Shown one piece after another: positions 1 to 7,905 of a stretch of 15,418 nucleotides of DNA. Every line of letters starts with the position of its first letter. The stretch's first letter is position 1. Both the position numbers and the translations under genes were made by a program. The DNA is from an uncultured Bacteroidota bacterium (GTDB lineage Bacteria; Bacteroidota; Bacteroidia; Chitinophagales; Chitinophagaceae), in NCBI GenBank assembly GCA_903913355.1, contig CAIWKU010000177.1, positions 1 to 15,418 on the forward strand, given 5' to 3'. The notes under the pieces were generated by a model, which worked only from the letters and a program-made list of their open reading frames with translations, had not been told where the DNA came from and ran no database searches.

Positions 1-1119
1 AGGGCAGTAACCATTGACCCGGGTATGCTGGTATACCTGAATGGCCAGTATAATACCGTTAGTGCCCCGGATGAAAATTATGGAAGAGAATTACAAGAAC
101 TATTTTGTTGCGGTAAAAGCCCGGATTCTCAATACACAGAAGATGATGTAAAAGCGGCTGCAAAAGTACTTACCGGATGGAAGAATAATTATACAACATT
201 GAGTTCATCCTTTGATCCTAACCGGCACGACAAAACAAATAAACAATTTTCAGCCTTCTACTCGAATACAGTCATTACCGGTAAAACCGGTGCTACCGGA
301 GGAGATCAGGAGTTGGACGATCTGATGAATATGATTTTTGCTACGCAGGAAGTGGCAAAATATATCTGTCGTTGTATTTATCGATGGTTTGTTTATTATG
401 ATATTGATAGTACGGTTGAAGCAAATATCATTTCTCCATTGGCGGATATTTTTCGGAGTAATAATTATGAGATAAAACCAGTAGTAAGCACTTTATTAAA
501 AAGCGAACATTTTTTTGATGCTCTTGCCAGGGGATGTCAGATCAAAAGCCCGGTTGACCTGGTGGTAGGCATGTGCAGGGAGTTCAATATGGTATTTGCA
601 CCTGCAACGGATTATATAACCAATTATGGCCTGTATAATTATCTGGTTAGCTGGGTGGCGAATATGCAACAGAATATTGGAGACCCACCTGATGTAAGCG
701 GGTGGAAAGCCTATTACCAGGCTCCTCAGTTTTATGAAATATGGATAAACAGCGATACCCTTCCAAAAAGAAACCAGTTGACAGATACTTTGGTAGTGAG
801 TGGGTATACGTTTAACGGCACAAAAATGCTGGTGAATGGACCAGAATTCGCAAAGACATTGTCAAACCCCTCAGACCCTAATCAATTGATCACTGATTTG
901 GTAAATAATATGTTCATGATAGAGATATCAGATACATCGAAAGCAAAATTGAAACAGGACATTCTATTGGGTGGGCAAACCACAGACTATTACTGGACAG
1001 ATGCCTGGAATGTATTTATTGCAAATCCGGGAAACACAGCCAATACAACAACCATTCAAAACCGATTGCGGGATCTGATCAAATACCTGATGGATCTTGC
1101 TGAATACCAGTTGGCATAA
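1..1119 (+). CDS. DUF1800 family protein, 5'-truncated by the window edge
   Basis: The reading frame is open from base 1, so the N-terminus lies outside the window; the ATG at 25 is internal. The visible 372 or so residues are the C-terminal part of a DUF1800 protein. Family hallmarks are the ENYGRELQELF segment early on, then YTEDDVKAAAKVLTGW, and further on the DPPDVSGWKAYY segment. DUF1800 proteins are exported and have no established biochemical function; they are typically encoded beside a DUF1501 gene, as here, where the next gene starts 15 nt after this stop. This suggests one operon and a shared envelope or secretion role, which is inference. An unusual detail is ELFCCGK, where the family more often has ELFTLG. 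Family assignment is secure; function is unknown. Confidence 0.93.
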   Translation, partial: RAVTIDPGMLVYLNGQYNTVSAPDENYGRELQELFCCGKSPDSQYTEDDVKAAAKVLTGWKNNYTTLSSSFDPNRHDKTNKQFSAFYSNTVITGKTGATGGDQELDDLMNMIFATQEVAKYICRCIYRWFVYYDIDSTVEANIISPLADIFRSNNYEIKPVVSTLLKSEHFFDALARGCQIKSPVDLVVGMCREFNMVFAPATDYITNYGLYNYLVSWVANMQQNIGDPPDVSGWKAYYQAPQFYEIWINSDTLPKRNQLTDTLVVSGYTFNGTKMLVNGPEFAKTLSNPSDPNQLITDLVNNMFMIEISDTSKAKLKQDILLGGQTTDYYWTDAWNVFIANPGNTANTTTIQNRLRDLIKYLMDLAEYQLA

Positions 1120-1134
1120 TTAAGTATTACAAAC

Positions 1135-2703
1135 ATGAAACGAAGAGATTTTTTACGAAATGCAATTCCGGCAGGCGTTATGCTTCCTTCTTTGGTGGGA
1201 GGTTTCACTTTTCGTGCATTGGGTGCAGATTCTGCAATCATGCGATCATTGTTATTGCCTGTTACGGAAACAGATCATGTGTTTGTAATTATACAATTGA
1301 ATGGGGGTAATGATGGGTTGAATATGGTTGTGCCTATTGAGAATTTTTCCAGTTATGTAAATGCCCGATCGAATATTTATATTCCTGAAAATAAATTATT
1401 AGCATTGAATGGAAAAGTAGGACTTCATCCGGCTATGAGTGGATTGCATAGTATGTATTCGGATGGGCTATTGAAAGTAGTACAATCTGTGGGTTATCCC
1501 CAACCCAGTTTTTCGCATTTCAGGGCAACAGATATCTGGATGAGTGCGAGTGATAGTGAAACAGTTATCAATAGTGGATGGGCGGGGAGGTATCTGAATT
1601 ACGAATATCCCAATTTCCCGAATGGATATCCCAATAGTACAATGACCGATCCATTGGCAATACAAATCGGTTCCTCAACTTCTTTAACATTGCAGGGCCC
1701 TGCTATTAATATGGGAATGAGTATAAGCAGTACCAGTAATTTTTATAATCTCCTGAATGGTGTTCAGGATCCCGCCCCAGATACGCCGGCAGGAAAGGAA
1801 TTGAGCTTTATCAGGTTAGTAGCACAGCAAACACAGCAATACGCAACTGTTATCAAAGCTGCCGCGGGTAAAGTACCCCAACAATTGAGTTACCCGAGTA
1901 ATAACTCATTAGCCGATCAATTAAAAATTGTTGCCCGTTTAATACAGGGTGGATTGAAGACCAGGGTATATATGGTAAATTATGGGAGTTTTGATACGCA
2001 TTCAGTACAGGTAAACAGTAATGATGCCACCACCGGAACCCATGCAAATCTTTTGAAGAATGTAAGCGATGCCATTAAAGCTTTTCAGGACGATTTGAAA
2101 TTCCTTGGCGCAGACGATAGGGTAGTAGGTATGACATTTTCTGAATTTGGAAGACGAATTAAAAGTAATGGAAGCACAGGTACTGATCACGGATCAGCCG
2201 CACCACTTTTTGTGTTTGGAAAAAATGTATTGGGAGGTGTATTGGGAGATACCCCAATTATTCCTGCCAGTGCTACCGTGAACGATAATGTACCTTTTCA
2301 ATATGACTTTAGAAGTGTGTATTCAACCATACTGGCAAATTGGTTATGTGTGAATGATCAGGACCTGGAGCAGATAATGCTTAAGAATTTTCAGCTTTTG
2401 CCGATAATGAATGCAACTGCCTGTAAAAAACCCGTTAATCTTTCTGGTGAGCAACTGGTCAGTAATTACCCCAATCCTTTCACTACTTCAACCATTATCA
2501 CTTTCAAAACAAATGGGGGACATACACTTATCCAGGTCCTTGATACAACTGGAAAACTCATCTCTACCCCGATTGACCAGGAAAATGTGTCTGGAACATA
2601 TACAGTTGTATTTGAAGGGGGCTCTTTACCTCCCGGAGTATATTATGTGCGGTTACAAAATCTGAGTACGCAGCAGGTAAGACCGATGTTGAAAGTCCGA
2701 TAG
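1135..2703 (+). CDS. DUF1501 family protein with Tat-like signal and T9SS type A sorting domain
   Basis: This 522-residue protein begins KRRDFLRNAIP, a twin-arginine-like motif followed by a hydrophobic stretch to about residue 31. The DUF1501 body follows: VIIQLNGGNDGLN (51-63), SFSHFRATDIW (125-135), GWAGRYL (148-154) and, later, a FSEFGRR then GTDHGSAAP segment. The fold belongs to the sulfatase/alkaline-phosphatase-like group, but no activity is established. From about residue 442 there is a roughly 80-residue T9SS type A sorting domain: SNYPNPF at its start, a VLDTTGKL strand, then LPPGVYYVRL and a basic end. That domain implies transport across the outer membrane by the type IX system and surface attachment. 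It is the second gene of a pair with the DUF1800 gene, 15 nt apart. The ATG at 1135 is fixed by the signal sequence and by the upstream stop. Confidence 0.93.
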   Translation: MKRRDFLRNAIPAGVMLPSLVGGFTFRALGADSAIMRSLLLPVTETDHVFVIIQLNGGNDGLNMVVPIENFSSYVNARSNIYIPENKLLALNGKVGLHPAMSGLHSMYSDGLLKVVQSVGYPQPSFSHFRATDIWMSASDSETVINSGWAGRYLNYEYPNFPNGYPNSTMTDPLAIQIGSSTSLTLQGPAINMGMSISSTSNFYNLLNGVQDPAPDTPAGKELSFIRLVAQQTQQYATVIKAAAGKVPQQLSYPSNNSLADQLKIVARLIQGGLKTRVYMVNYGSFDTHSVQVNSNDATTGTHANLLKNVSDAIKAFQDDLKFLGADDRVVGMTFSEFGRRIKSNGSTGTDHGSAAPLFVFGKNVLGGVLGDTPIIPASATVNDNVPFQYDFRSVYSTILANWLCVNDQDLEQIMLKNFQLLPIMNATACKKPVNLSGEQLVSNYPNPFTTSTIITFKTNGGHTLIQVLDTTGKLISTPIDQENVSGTYTVVFEGGSLPPGVYYVRLQNLSTQQVRPMLKVR

Positions 2704-2820
2704 ATATACCCGTTTCGTCTTTCAAAACAGAATAGTAAGACAGACGCATTGCATTTATGTCACTACCCTTAAAAAATACCCAAATATTTTCAGCGGTTCT
2801 GTTCTTGTAGCAAAATCCCC

Positions 2821-2828
2821 TATGTTTG
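2821..2828 (+). promoter_or_regulatory. Candidate Bacteroidota -7 promoter box
   Basis: TATGTTTG matches the Bacteroidota primary sigma -7 consensus TAnnTTTG exactly. No clear -33 TTG is seen at the usual spacing. It would place transcription start near 2833-2836, ahead of the small-protein reading frame and the TonB receptor. It overlaps the first half of the palindrome at 2825-2843, a geometry expected of a repressor-controlled promoter. Confidence 0.45.
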
Positions 2829-2843
2829 CAACATTGTAACAAA
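2825..2843. promoter_or_regulatory. Candidate Fur/Zur-like operator (9-1-9 palindrome), copy 1
   Basis: The sequence TTTGCAACA-T-TGTAACAAA is a 9-1-9 inverted repeat with 7 of 9 symmetric positions matching. A closely similar site occurs at 7814-7832; 16 of 20 bases are shared over the 20-bp window. Fur-superfamily regulators (Fur, Zur) commonly bind 19-bp 9-1-9 sites, and the downstream genes look metal-related. The identity of the regulator is inference; no regulator gene is in the window. Confidence 0.45.
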
Positions 2844-3191
2844 ATACCCCTGGCAATATCTTCTACCATACGAAGTTTTCTGGCCGGTTTTTTACTGGTT
2901 ATTTTTGCGATAGGTATTACACCTAAGCGAACACTCCACAATATTGTAGCAAACCATACCGATGGGAAAGCCGGTACAATTAATCTTCAGTTATCGGGAG
3001 AGCAGTTGAGTACTTCATCGTTTAACTGCCAATGTGATAACCTGATCGTTGAATCCCCTTTTGTTGCAGAAACATATCAATACAATATTCCCTTTCATTA
3101 TACATTTGCAGCGTTTACGGCCAAGCAGGTTTCTGGCCATTACTCGTCTGATCGATTCAGCTTTTGTCTTCGCGGCCCGCCTGCCTGTTGA
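2826..3191 (+). CDS. Small exported protein upstream of TonB receptor, Cys-containing, ending LRGPPA; start codon unclear
   Basis: The frame encodes up to 121 residues. After a hydrophobic segment (IRSFLAGFLLVIFAIGI) come TPKRTLHNIVANHTDG, a FNCQCDNLIVESPF segment holding a CxC pair, an aromatic-rich stretch, and the C-terminal SFCLRGPPAC. I recall comparable unnamed Bacteroidota proteins with an LHNxVAxHTD segment and an LRGPP end next to TonB receptors, but I can give no function. The CxC and His residues together with the metal-receptor-like neighbour suggest metal handling in the periplasm or outer membrane, which is inference. No ATG exists in this frame. The TTG at 2826 overlaps the putative promoter and palindrome; CTG at 2850 or ATA at 2868, where the signal-like sequence begins, are alternatives. 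The 3' part is more certain than the start. The gap to the receptor gene is about 80 nt. Confidence 0.6.
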   Translation: MQHCNKIPLAISSTIRSFLAGFLLVIFAIGITPKRTLHNIVANHTDGKAGTINLQLSGEQLSTSSFNCQCDNLIVESPFVAETYQYNIPFHYTFAAFTAKQVSGHYSSDRFSFCLRGPPAC

Positions 3192-3271
3192 TTCTTTATA
3201 CAACAATCAACCCAAAATTATTTATGATAAAGGAATGATGTAAGATCATGATTCCATTTAATCAGATATTC

Positions 3272-5773
3272 ATGAAATTATTTTTTACCCCAAAGGCTGT
3301 ATTTTTTTTACCGGCTCTCTGCTTCTTCTTGCACTCGGTTTCCCATGCAGCGGGGAGATCTTTTTTTGATAATACGGCTTCATTAAGCGGAATCATAACA
3401 GATGCGCATACCAAAAAACCCTTATCCGGTGCCAGTGTGTTGATACCCGATCTGAAATTGGGTGTGGCTACTGATGCAGAAGGAAAATATGAATTTAAAA
3501 ATTTACCAACAGGATCTTTTCTGATTGAAATTAAGTTTGAAGGTTTTAAAAGCATTACTAAGACTATCTCACTAAACGGAGTAACCAAAGAAAATTTTCA
3601 GTTAGAAGAAAGCGCTACCGAGATCAATGAAGTGGTGGTAACCGGCAGTTCGAAAGCAACACAGATCAAACGAAATCCGGTACCGATTGTATCGGTTAAT
3701 CACGATTACCTGGTTACTAATCTCAGTACGAATGCAATTGATGGTATTGCAAAGATACCCGGTGTACGTGCCGTAACTACGGGGCCAAATGTTTCTAAGC
3801 CGGTGATTCGTGGTTTGGGTAATAACAGGATACTTACCTTATATGACGGAGTTAGACAGGAAGGACAACAATGGGGAGATGAACATGGGATTGAGGTAGA
3901 CCAATATGCGGTAGACAGGATTGAGATTATTAAAGGCCCAGCCAGTTTAACCTATGGCTCAGATGCGTTGGCAGGTGTAGTAAACCTGATTCCGGCTCAA
4001 CCCGCGCCTGAAGGGAAAATGATCGGTAATATCACAACCGATTACCAGACCAACAATAAATACTTTGGTGGAACCGCTATGTTAGGAGCCACAAAGAATG
4101 GAGTAGAATGGATGGGTAGGATTTCGCATAAACAGGCTACGAATTATCAGGATAAATATGATGGAAGGGTTTTTGGAACAGCGTTTAATGAAACTGATCT
4201 GAATGCCTCCGTAGGTATACATAGAAAATGGGGATACTCGCATCTTAGCGTTGTATTATACGATGACAAACAGGAAATACCCGATGGTAGCAGGGATAGT
4301 GCAAGTAGACGGTTCACCCGACAAATCTCAGAAGCAGATACACTTCGGCAAATCGTATCAGATGCGGACCTGAATAGTTATACTATAGAAAAACTTCACC
4401 AAAGGGTGCAACACTACCGGGCATTTTTGAGTAATAATATTATGCTGGGTGGTGGCAGGTTAGATTTGAATCTGGGATTTCAGGAAAGTGTGCGAAGAGA
4501 ATTCAGTCACCCGGTATTATTTACGATTCCCGGATTATATCTTCAGCTGAATTCCTATACATATGATATCAAATATCATTTGCCGGAGAATAATAACCTG
4601 AATGTGAGTGTGGGTTTGAATGGAATGTACCAGACCAATACCGTTACCAATGGAACAGAATTCATTATCCCTTCCTATAAACAATTTGATGTAGGCGGAT
4701 TTGTACTGGTAAAGAAAAGTGTTGGAAAGCTGGATATAGCAGGAGGATTACGGTATGATATCCGTTCTTTTAATAATGACGCATTATATACCATTGCCAA
4801 TCCGGTTACCGGGTTTGATATGCCGGTGACTGCATCCACAGCCGGGGCAAAAAATCCTTTTTCAGATTACAGCAAAACATTTTCTGGAATCTCGGGTAGT
4901 TTGGGAGGAACCTATAATTTTTCAGATGCTTTTTCAATAAAAGCGAATATTGCACGAGGGTTCCGGTCACCTAATATTTCTGAAATATCTGCTAATGGTG
5001 TTCACCCCGGAACAAATATTTATCAAATCGGAAATGATAATTTCAAACCGGAATTCAGTTTGCAGGAAGATCTTGGATTTGTTTACTCTTCCAAGTATGC
5101 GGTATTTCAGTTGAATCTTTTCAATAATTTCATTAGCAACTATATTTATAACCAAAAACTGGTTGGCGTAGATGGCAAGGATTCTGTGATAGTTCCCGGC
5201 AACCAGACATTCAAATTTCAGGCAAGCAGGGCCAATTTATATGGGGCAGAATTTAATATTGACCTGCACCCGTTTAAAATTTTGCATTTTGAAAACAGCT
5301 TTTCTTTACTTTATGCAGATAATAAAGGAAATAGTAATGTGAAAGTATCTGACTCTGAAAAATACCTGCCACTCATTCCTCCGGCGCATGGAACTTCTGA
5401 ATTGAGATTGGATGTTGATTGGAAATCTGCAGGCATTAAACATGCTTTTGCCAAAATACAGGTTGAATATTATGCAACCCAAAACCGGATTTTTTCTGCT
5501 TATGGTACCGAGACTGCAACACCCGGCTATACGCTGTTTAATGCAGGAGTAGGTGGTGGTATAACCAACCGAAAAGGAGCTATTTTCATGAATATATATA
5601 TCATGGGTAATAACCTGTTTAATGTGGCTTACCAGGATCATCTCAACCGATTAAAATATTTTGAAGAATATCCCGGCAACTTTACAGGACATAATGGTAT
5701 TTATAATATGGGAAGAAATATCAGTTTTAAAATCAGCTTTCCCATCAATGCCTCTCTCATTAAAACATCCTGA
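3272..5773 (+). CDS. TonB-dependent outer-membrane receptor, probably for a metal (ZnuD-like)
   Basis: An outer-membrane beta-barrel importer energised by TonB-ExbB-ExbD. Numbering from the ATG at 3272 (833 residues), a signal peptide covers about 1-26 (MKLFFTPK, then a hydrophobic core, SVSHA-A). A carboxypeptidase-regulatory-like domain spans roughly 36-113, a TonB-box-like EINEVVVTG 118-126, and the plug about 130-243, ending KGPASLTYGSDALAGVVNLIP. The rest is the barrel. The plug segment YDGVRQEGQQWGDEHGIEVD (191-210) resembles the equivalent His-containing region of zinc receptors of the ZnuD type, so a zinc or similar metal substrate is likely but not proven. An in-frame ATG at 3248 would add eight residues before the signal peptide; 3272 gives the cleaner signal. 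The barrel end is followed by a short NASLIKTS tail. Probably co-transcribed with the small protein upstream. Confidence 0.9.
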   Translation: MKLFFTPKAVFFLPALCFFLHSVSHAAGRSFFDNTASLSGIITDAHTKKPLSGASVLIPDLKLGVATDAEGKYEFKNLPTGSFLIEIKFEGFKSITKTISLNGVTKENFQLEESATEINEVVVTGSSKATQIKRNPVPIVSVNHDYLVTNLSTNAIDGIAKIPGVRAVTTGPNVSKPVIRGLGNNRILTLYDGVRQEGQQWGDEHGIEVDQYAVDRIEIIKGPASLTYGSDALAGVVNLIPAQPAPEGKMIGNITTDYQTNNKYFGGTAMLGATKNGVEWMGRISHKQATNYQDKYDGRVFGTAFNETDLNASVGIHRKWGYSHLSVVLYDDKQEIPDGSRDSASRRFTRQISEADTLRQIVSDADLNSYTIEKLHQRVQHYRAFLSNNIMLGGGRLDLNLGFQESVRREFSHPVLFTIPGLYLQLNSYTYDIKYHLPENNNLNVSVGLNGMYQTNTVTNGTEFIIPSYKQFDVGGFVLVKKSVGKLDIAGGLRYDIRSFNNDALYTIANPVTGFDMPVTASTAGAKNPFSDYSKTFSGISGSLGGTYNFSDAFSIKANIARGFRSPNISEISANGVHPGTNIYQIGNDNFKPEFSLQEDLGFVYSSKYAVFQLNLFNNFISNYIYNQKLVGVDGKDSVIVPGNQTFKFQASRANLYGAEFNIDLHPFKILHFENSFSLLYADNKGNSNVKVSDSEKYLPLIPPAHGTSELRLDVDWKSAGIKHAFAKIQVEYYATQNRIFSAYGTETATPGYTLFNAGVGGGITNRKGAIFMNIYIMGNNLFNVAYQDHLNRLKYFEEYPGNFTGHNGIYNMGRNISFKISFPINASLIKTS

Positions 5774-5793
5774 TAGCAGCTTGTTAAGAAATT

Positions 5794-5843
5794 GAAAGCA
5801 TACAAAAGCCGCTGGTTTTTATCAGCGGCTTTTGTATGCTTTC
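5794..5843. terminator. Bidirectional intrinsic terminator with a perfect 21-bp stem
   Basis: Bases 5794-5814 and 5823-5843 are exact reverse complements, with an 8-nt loop (GTTTTTAT). The GC core AAAAGCCGCTG / CAGCGGCTTTT has A and T runs on its flanks, so it works as a terminator in both directions. It sits between two convergent genes, 20 nt after the receptor stop and 26 nt beyond the hydrolase stop. Confidence 0.9.
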
Positions 5844-5869
5844 CTAAAATTGAACAATATGCGAGCTGA

Positions 5870-7717
5870 TTATTTTAATACAGGTAATACCAGTTTCGAT
5901 TCATTATAAAACACTTTAATGGTTGACTTTTGAAAATCTGATTCACTGGCTTGATAGATATTGGTAAATTTTTGCGGGTTTCTGTCAACCAATGGAAACC
6001 AACTGCTTTGAATCTGCACCATTACCCTGTGTCCCTTTTTAAAAGTATGGGCCACATCTGGTAATGTATATTTTACCTGGGTAGGTTTGCCTGGTACAAA
6101 TGGCTCGGGATTTTCAAAACTGTTGCGGAATTTGCCACGCATTACTTCGGCGCGAACCAGCATCTGGTAATTATTCATTACATAGGTATTGGCTGGCGTA
6201 TATTGAAAATCATCTGGAAATACATCTATCAGTTTTACTACAAAATCTGCATCTGTTGTAGAGATACTTACTTTCAGATCTGCTACCAAAGGTCCGCCGA
6301 GTGTTAGGTCCTCAGTTAATATACCAGTTTGAAATACCAGTACATCCGTTCTTCTGGCTGCAAATCTCTGATCATCGGTCATATATTCCCGCGTTCTTCC
6401 GGTAGGAACTGCTTCAGTATAAGGAACAGGTTTGGACGGATCACTTACGTATTCTGCATACGAAACTGATTTCTCTGTAACCGGGTCAAAAGAGAGGGCT
6501 CCATTTTTCTGCAGGAAAATATTAGTGGGCTTCATATTATCTGCCGGCCATTTGGGTAATTGGTGCCATTTATTTTCACCGGTAAAAAAAATATTCGCTT
6601 CACTGATCTTATCAACTGATCCTTTTCCTTTCAGGTAATAGTTAAAAAACGGCACTTCAATATTTTGACCATACCATTCACTCGTATTACTTTCAAATTG
6701 AACATTACCCAAATGGGTTCCGTCTCCACTGGCCCATTGACCGTGATACCATGGACCCATTACCAGTTTATTATTGTTTTTCGCTTTGGCTTCTATGGAT
6801 TTGTAAACATTCCATGCGCCAAAACAATCTTCTGCATCAAATAAACCACCCACCAGCAGGGTAGCAATATCCGGAGAAATATTGTCTACAAAATTTCTGG
6901 GATTTCTTGCCTGCCACCAGGCATCATAATTGGGATGCTCGTATAAATCCTTCCAGAATGCAACACTATCACCCATCAGTTTGGCAAGATTGGGTAATGT
7001 GGCGGTTCTTAGATAAAATTCATAAGTATCATGCGTGGGAAAAGTAAATCCTTTGGGTCCAATGGTAGTTGGTGCGGGCCTTGGTTTACCAAATCCGCTG
7101 TAAAAAGGGAATGCATCCATCACCATAAATGCCCCGTTATGATGAAAATCATCTCCAATAAACCAATCGGTTACGGGTGCCTGCGGACTCACTGCTTTGA
7201 GTGCAGGATGATTGGATAAAGCAGCCATGGTAGAATAAAACCCAGGGTAAGAAATACCAAATACACCCACATTGCCATTGTTGTTCTCAATATTTTTTAC
7301 CAACCAGTCGATGGTATCATACGTATCACTTGCTTCATCCGTTTCTGTTCCTTTTTTATCTTTTATATAGGGACGAACATCTACAAAATTGCCTTCACTC
7401 ATCCATCTGCCTCTTACATCCTGTGCAATCATGATATAGCCTTCTTTGAGGTATTCTTTATAGTGACCTCTTGCGGCAAAATTCTTAAAATTGGTTTCTC
7501 CATAAGGCGCACAGGAATAAGGTGTGCGTGTTAAGAGAAAAGGGTGTTTTTCTGTTTTGTCTTTGGGGATATAGAGGGAAGTGAACAGCTTTACTCCATC
7601 GCGCATGGGTATATATAATTCTTTCTTGATGTAATTCGCTGCCAGCCAACCTGCATCATAGGTTTGGGAAAAACACAGAATTGGGCATAATAAAATAAGG
7701 AATACTAGTTTTCTCAT
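5870..7717 (-). CDS. Exported CocE/NonD-type alpha/beta hydrolase (X-Pro dipeptidyl-peptidase S15 family)
   Basis: A 615-residue serine hydrolase with a signal peptide (MRKLVFLILLCPILCFSQ), so it acts in the periplasm or outside. The family includes cocaine esterase, alpha-amino-acid ester hydrolases, glutaryl-7-ACA acylase and X-Pro dipeptidyl-peptidases. The nucleophile elbow GISYPGF puts the catalytic Ser at 156, the likely acid is Asp294 in GGLFDAED, and His325 lies in GPWYHGQW. The oxyanion Tyr is probably within the TRTPYS segment (64-69). The C-terminal jelly-roll domain occupies about 350-615 (for example FFTGENKWHQLPKWP). The conserved QDVRGRWMSEGNF is at about 99-111. Substrate is unknown; a peptide or ester acyl group is plausible. 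The gene converges on the TonB receptor and is divergent from the DUF2721 gene. A 19-bp palindrome lies about 97 nt upstream of its start. Confidence 0.93.
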   Translation of the reverse strand: MRKLVFLILLCPILCFSQTYDAGWLAANYIKKELYIPMRDGVKLFTSLYIPKDKTEKHPFLLTRTPYSCAPYGETNFKNFAARGHYKEYLKEGYIMIAQDVRGRWMSEGNFVDVRPYIKDKKGTETDEASDTYDTIDWLVKNIENNNGNVGVFGISYPGFYSTMAALSNHPALKAVSPQAPVTDWFIGDDFHHNGAFMVMDAFPFYSGFGKPRPAPTTIGPKGFTFPTHDTYEFYLRTATLPNLAKLMGDSVAFWKDLYEHPNYDAWWQARNPRNFVDNISPDIATLLVGGLFDAEDCFGAWNVYKSIEAKAKNNNKLVMGPWYHGQWASGDGTHLGNVQFESNTSEWYGQNIEVPFFNYYLKGKGSVDKISEANIFFTGENKWHQLPKWPADNMKPTNIFLQKNGALSFDPVTEKSVSYAEYVSDPSKPVPYTEAVPTGRTREYMTDDQRFAARRTDVLVFQTGILTEDLTLGGPLVADLKVSISTTDADFVVKLIDVFPDDFQYTPANTYVMNNYQMLVRAEVMRGKFRNSFENPEPFVPGKPTQVKYTLPDVAHTFKKGHRVMVQIQSSWFPLVDRNPQKFTNIYQASESDFQKSTIKVFYNESKLVLPVLK

Positions 7718-7813
7718 GGTTACAGTTTTTAACGATTATCGATATTAATAAAAACCCTTCAACAATTGGAAAGAAAATCGAATAGAATTAGGAAGTACTC
7801 ACCGAAAATTCAA

Positions 7814-7832
7814 TTTGCAACAATATTGCAAA
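7814..7832. promoter_or_regulatory. Candidate Fur/Zur-like operator (9-1-9 palindrome), copy 2
   Basis: TTTGCAACA-A-TATTGCAAA has 8 of 9 symmetric positions matching and a perfect 7-bp outer arm pair TTTGCAA/TTGCAAA. It nearly repeats the site at 2825-2843. It lies in the divergent intergenic region, 96 nt before the hydrolase start and 73 nt before the DUF2721 start, so it could control either gene. The regulator is not identified. Confidence 0.45.
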
Positions 7833-7905
7833 AAACAAGATTGTATTTCAAAGTGGATAATAGCTGATATAGATGCTGTTATCAGCTTCTTTTGTAAATT
7901 GCTAT

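Larger units (their letters stand above)
2805..2851 (+). repeat. Imperfect tandem direct repeat in the promoter region of the small secreted protein
   Basis: Two copies of the same short unit lie 29 bp apart: TTGTAGCAAAATCCCCT (2805-2821) and TTGTAACAAAATACCCCT (2834-2851), differing by one substitution and one inserted A. They bracket a -7-like box and overlap the palindrome at 2825-2843. On the other strand each contains a TTTGYWACA-like half-site, so the repeat may provide extra binding sites for the same regulator. This last point is inference. Confidence 0.5.

Noticed and set aside
2826..2828. TTG at 2826 as the true start codon of the small protein
   Set aside because: It overlaps the -7-like box and palindrome and would lie ahead of the expected transcription start. 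It is kept only as the outer limit of the open frame.
2564..2941. 125-residue reading frame on the minus strand overlapping the DUF1501 3' end
   Set aside because: It is antisense to the sorting domain and the small-protein promoter, has no recognisable domain, and the plus-strand features account for the region.
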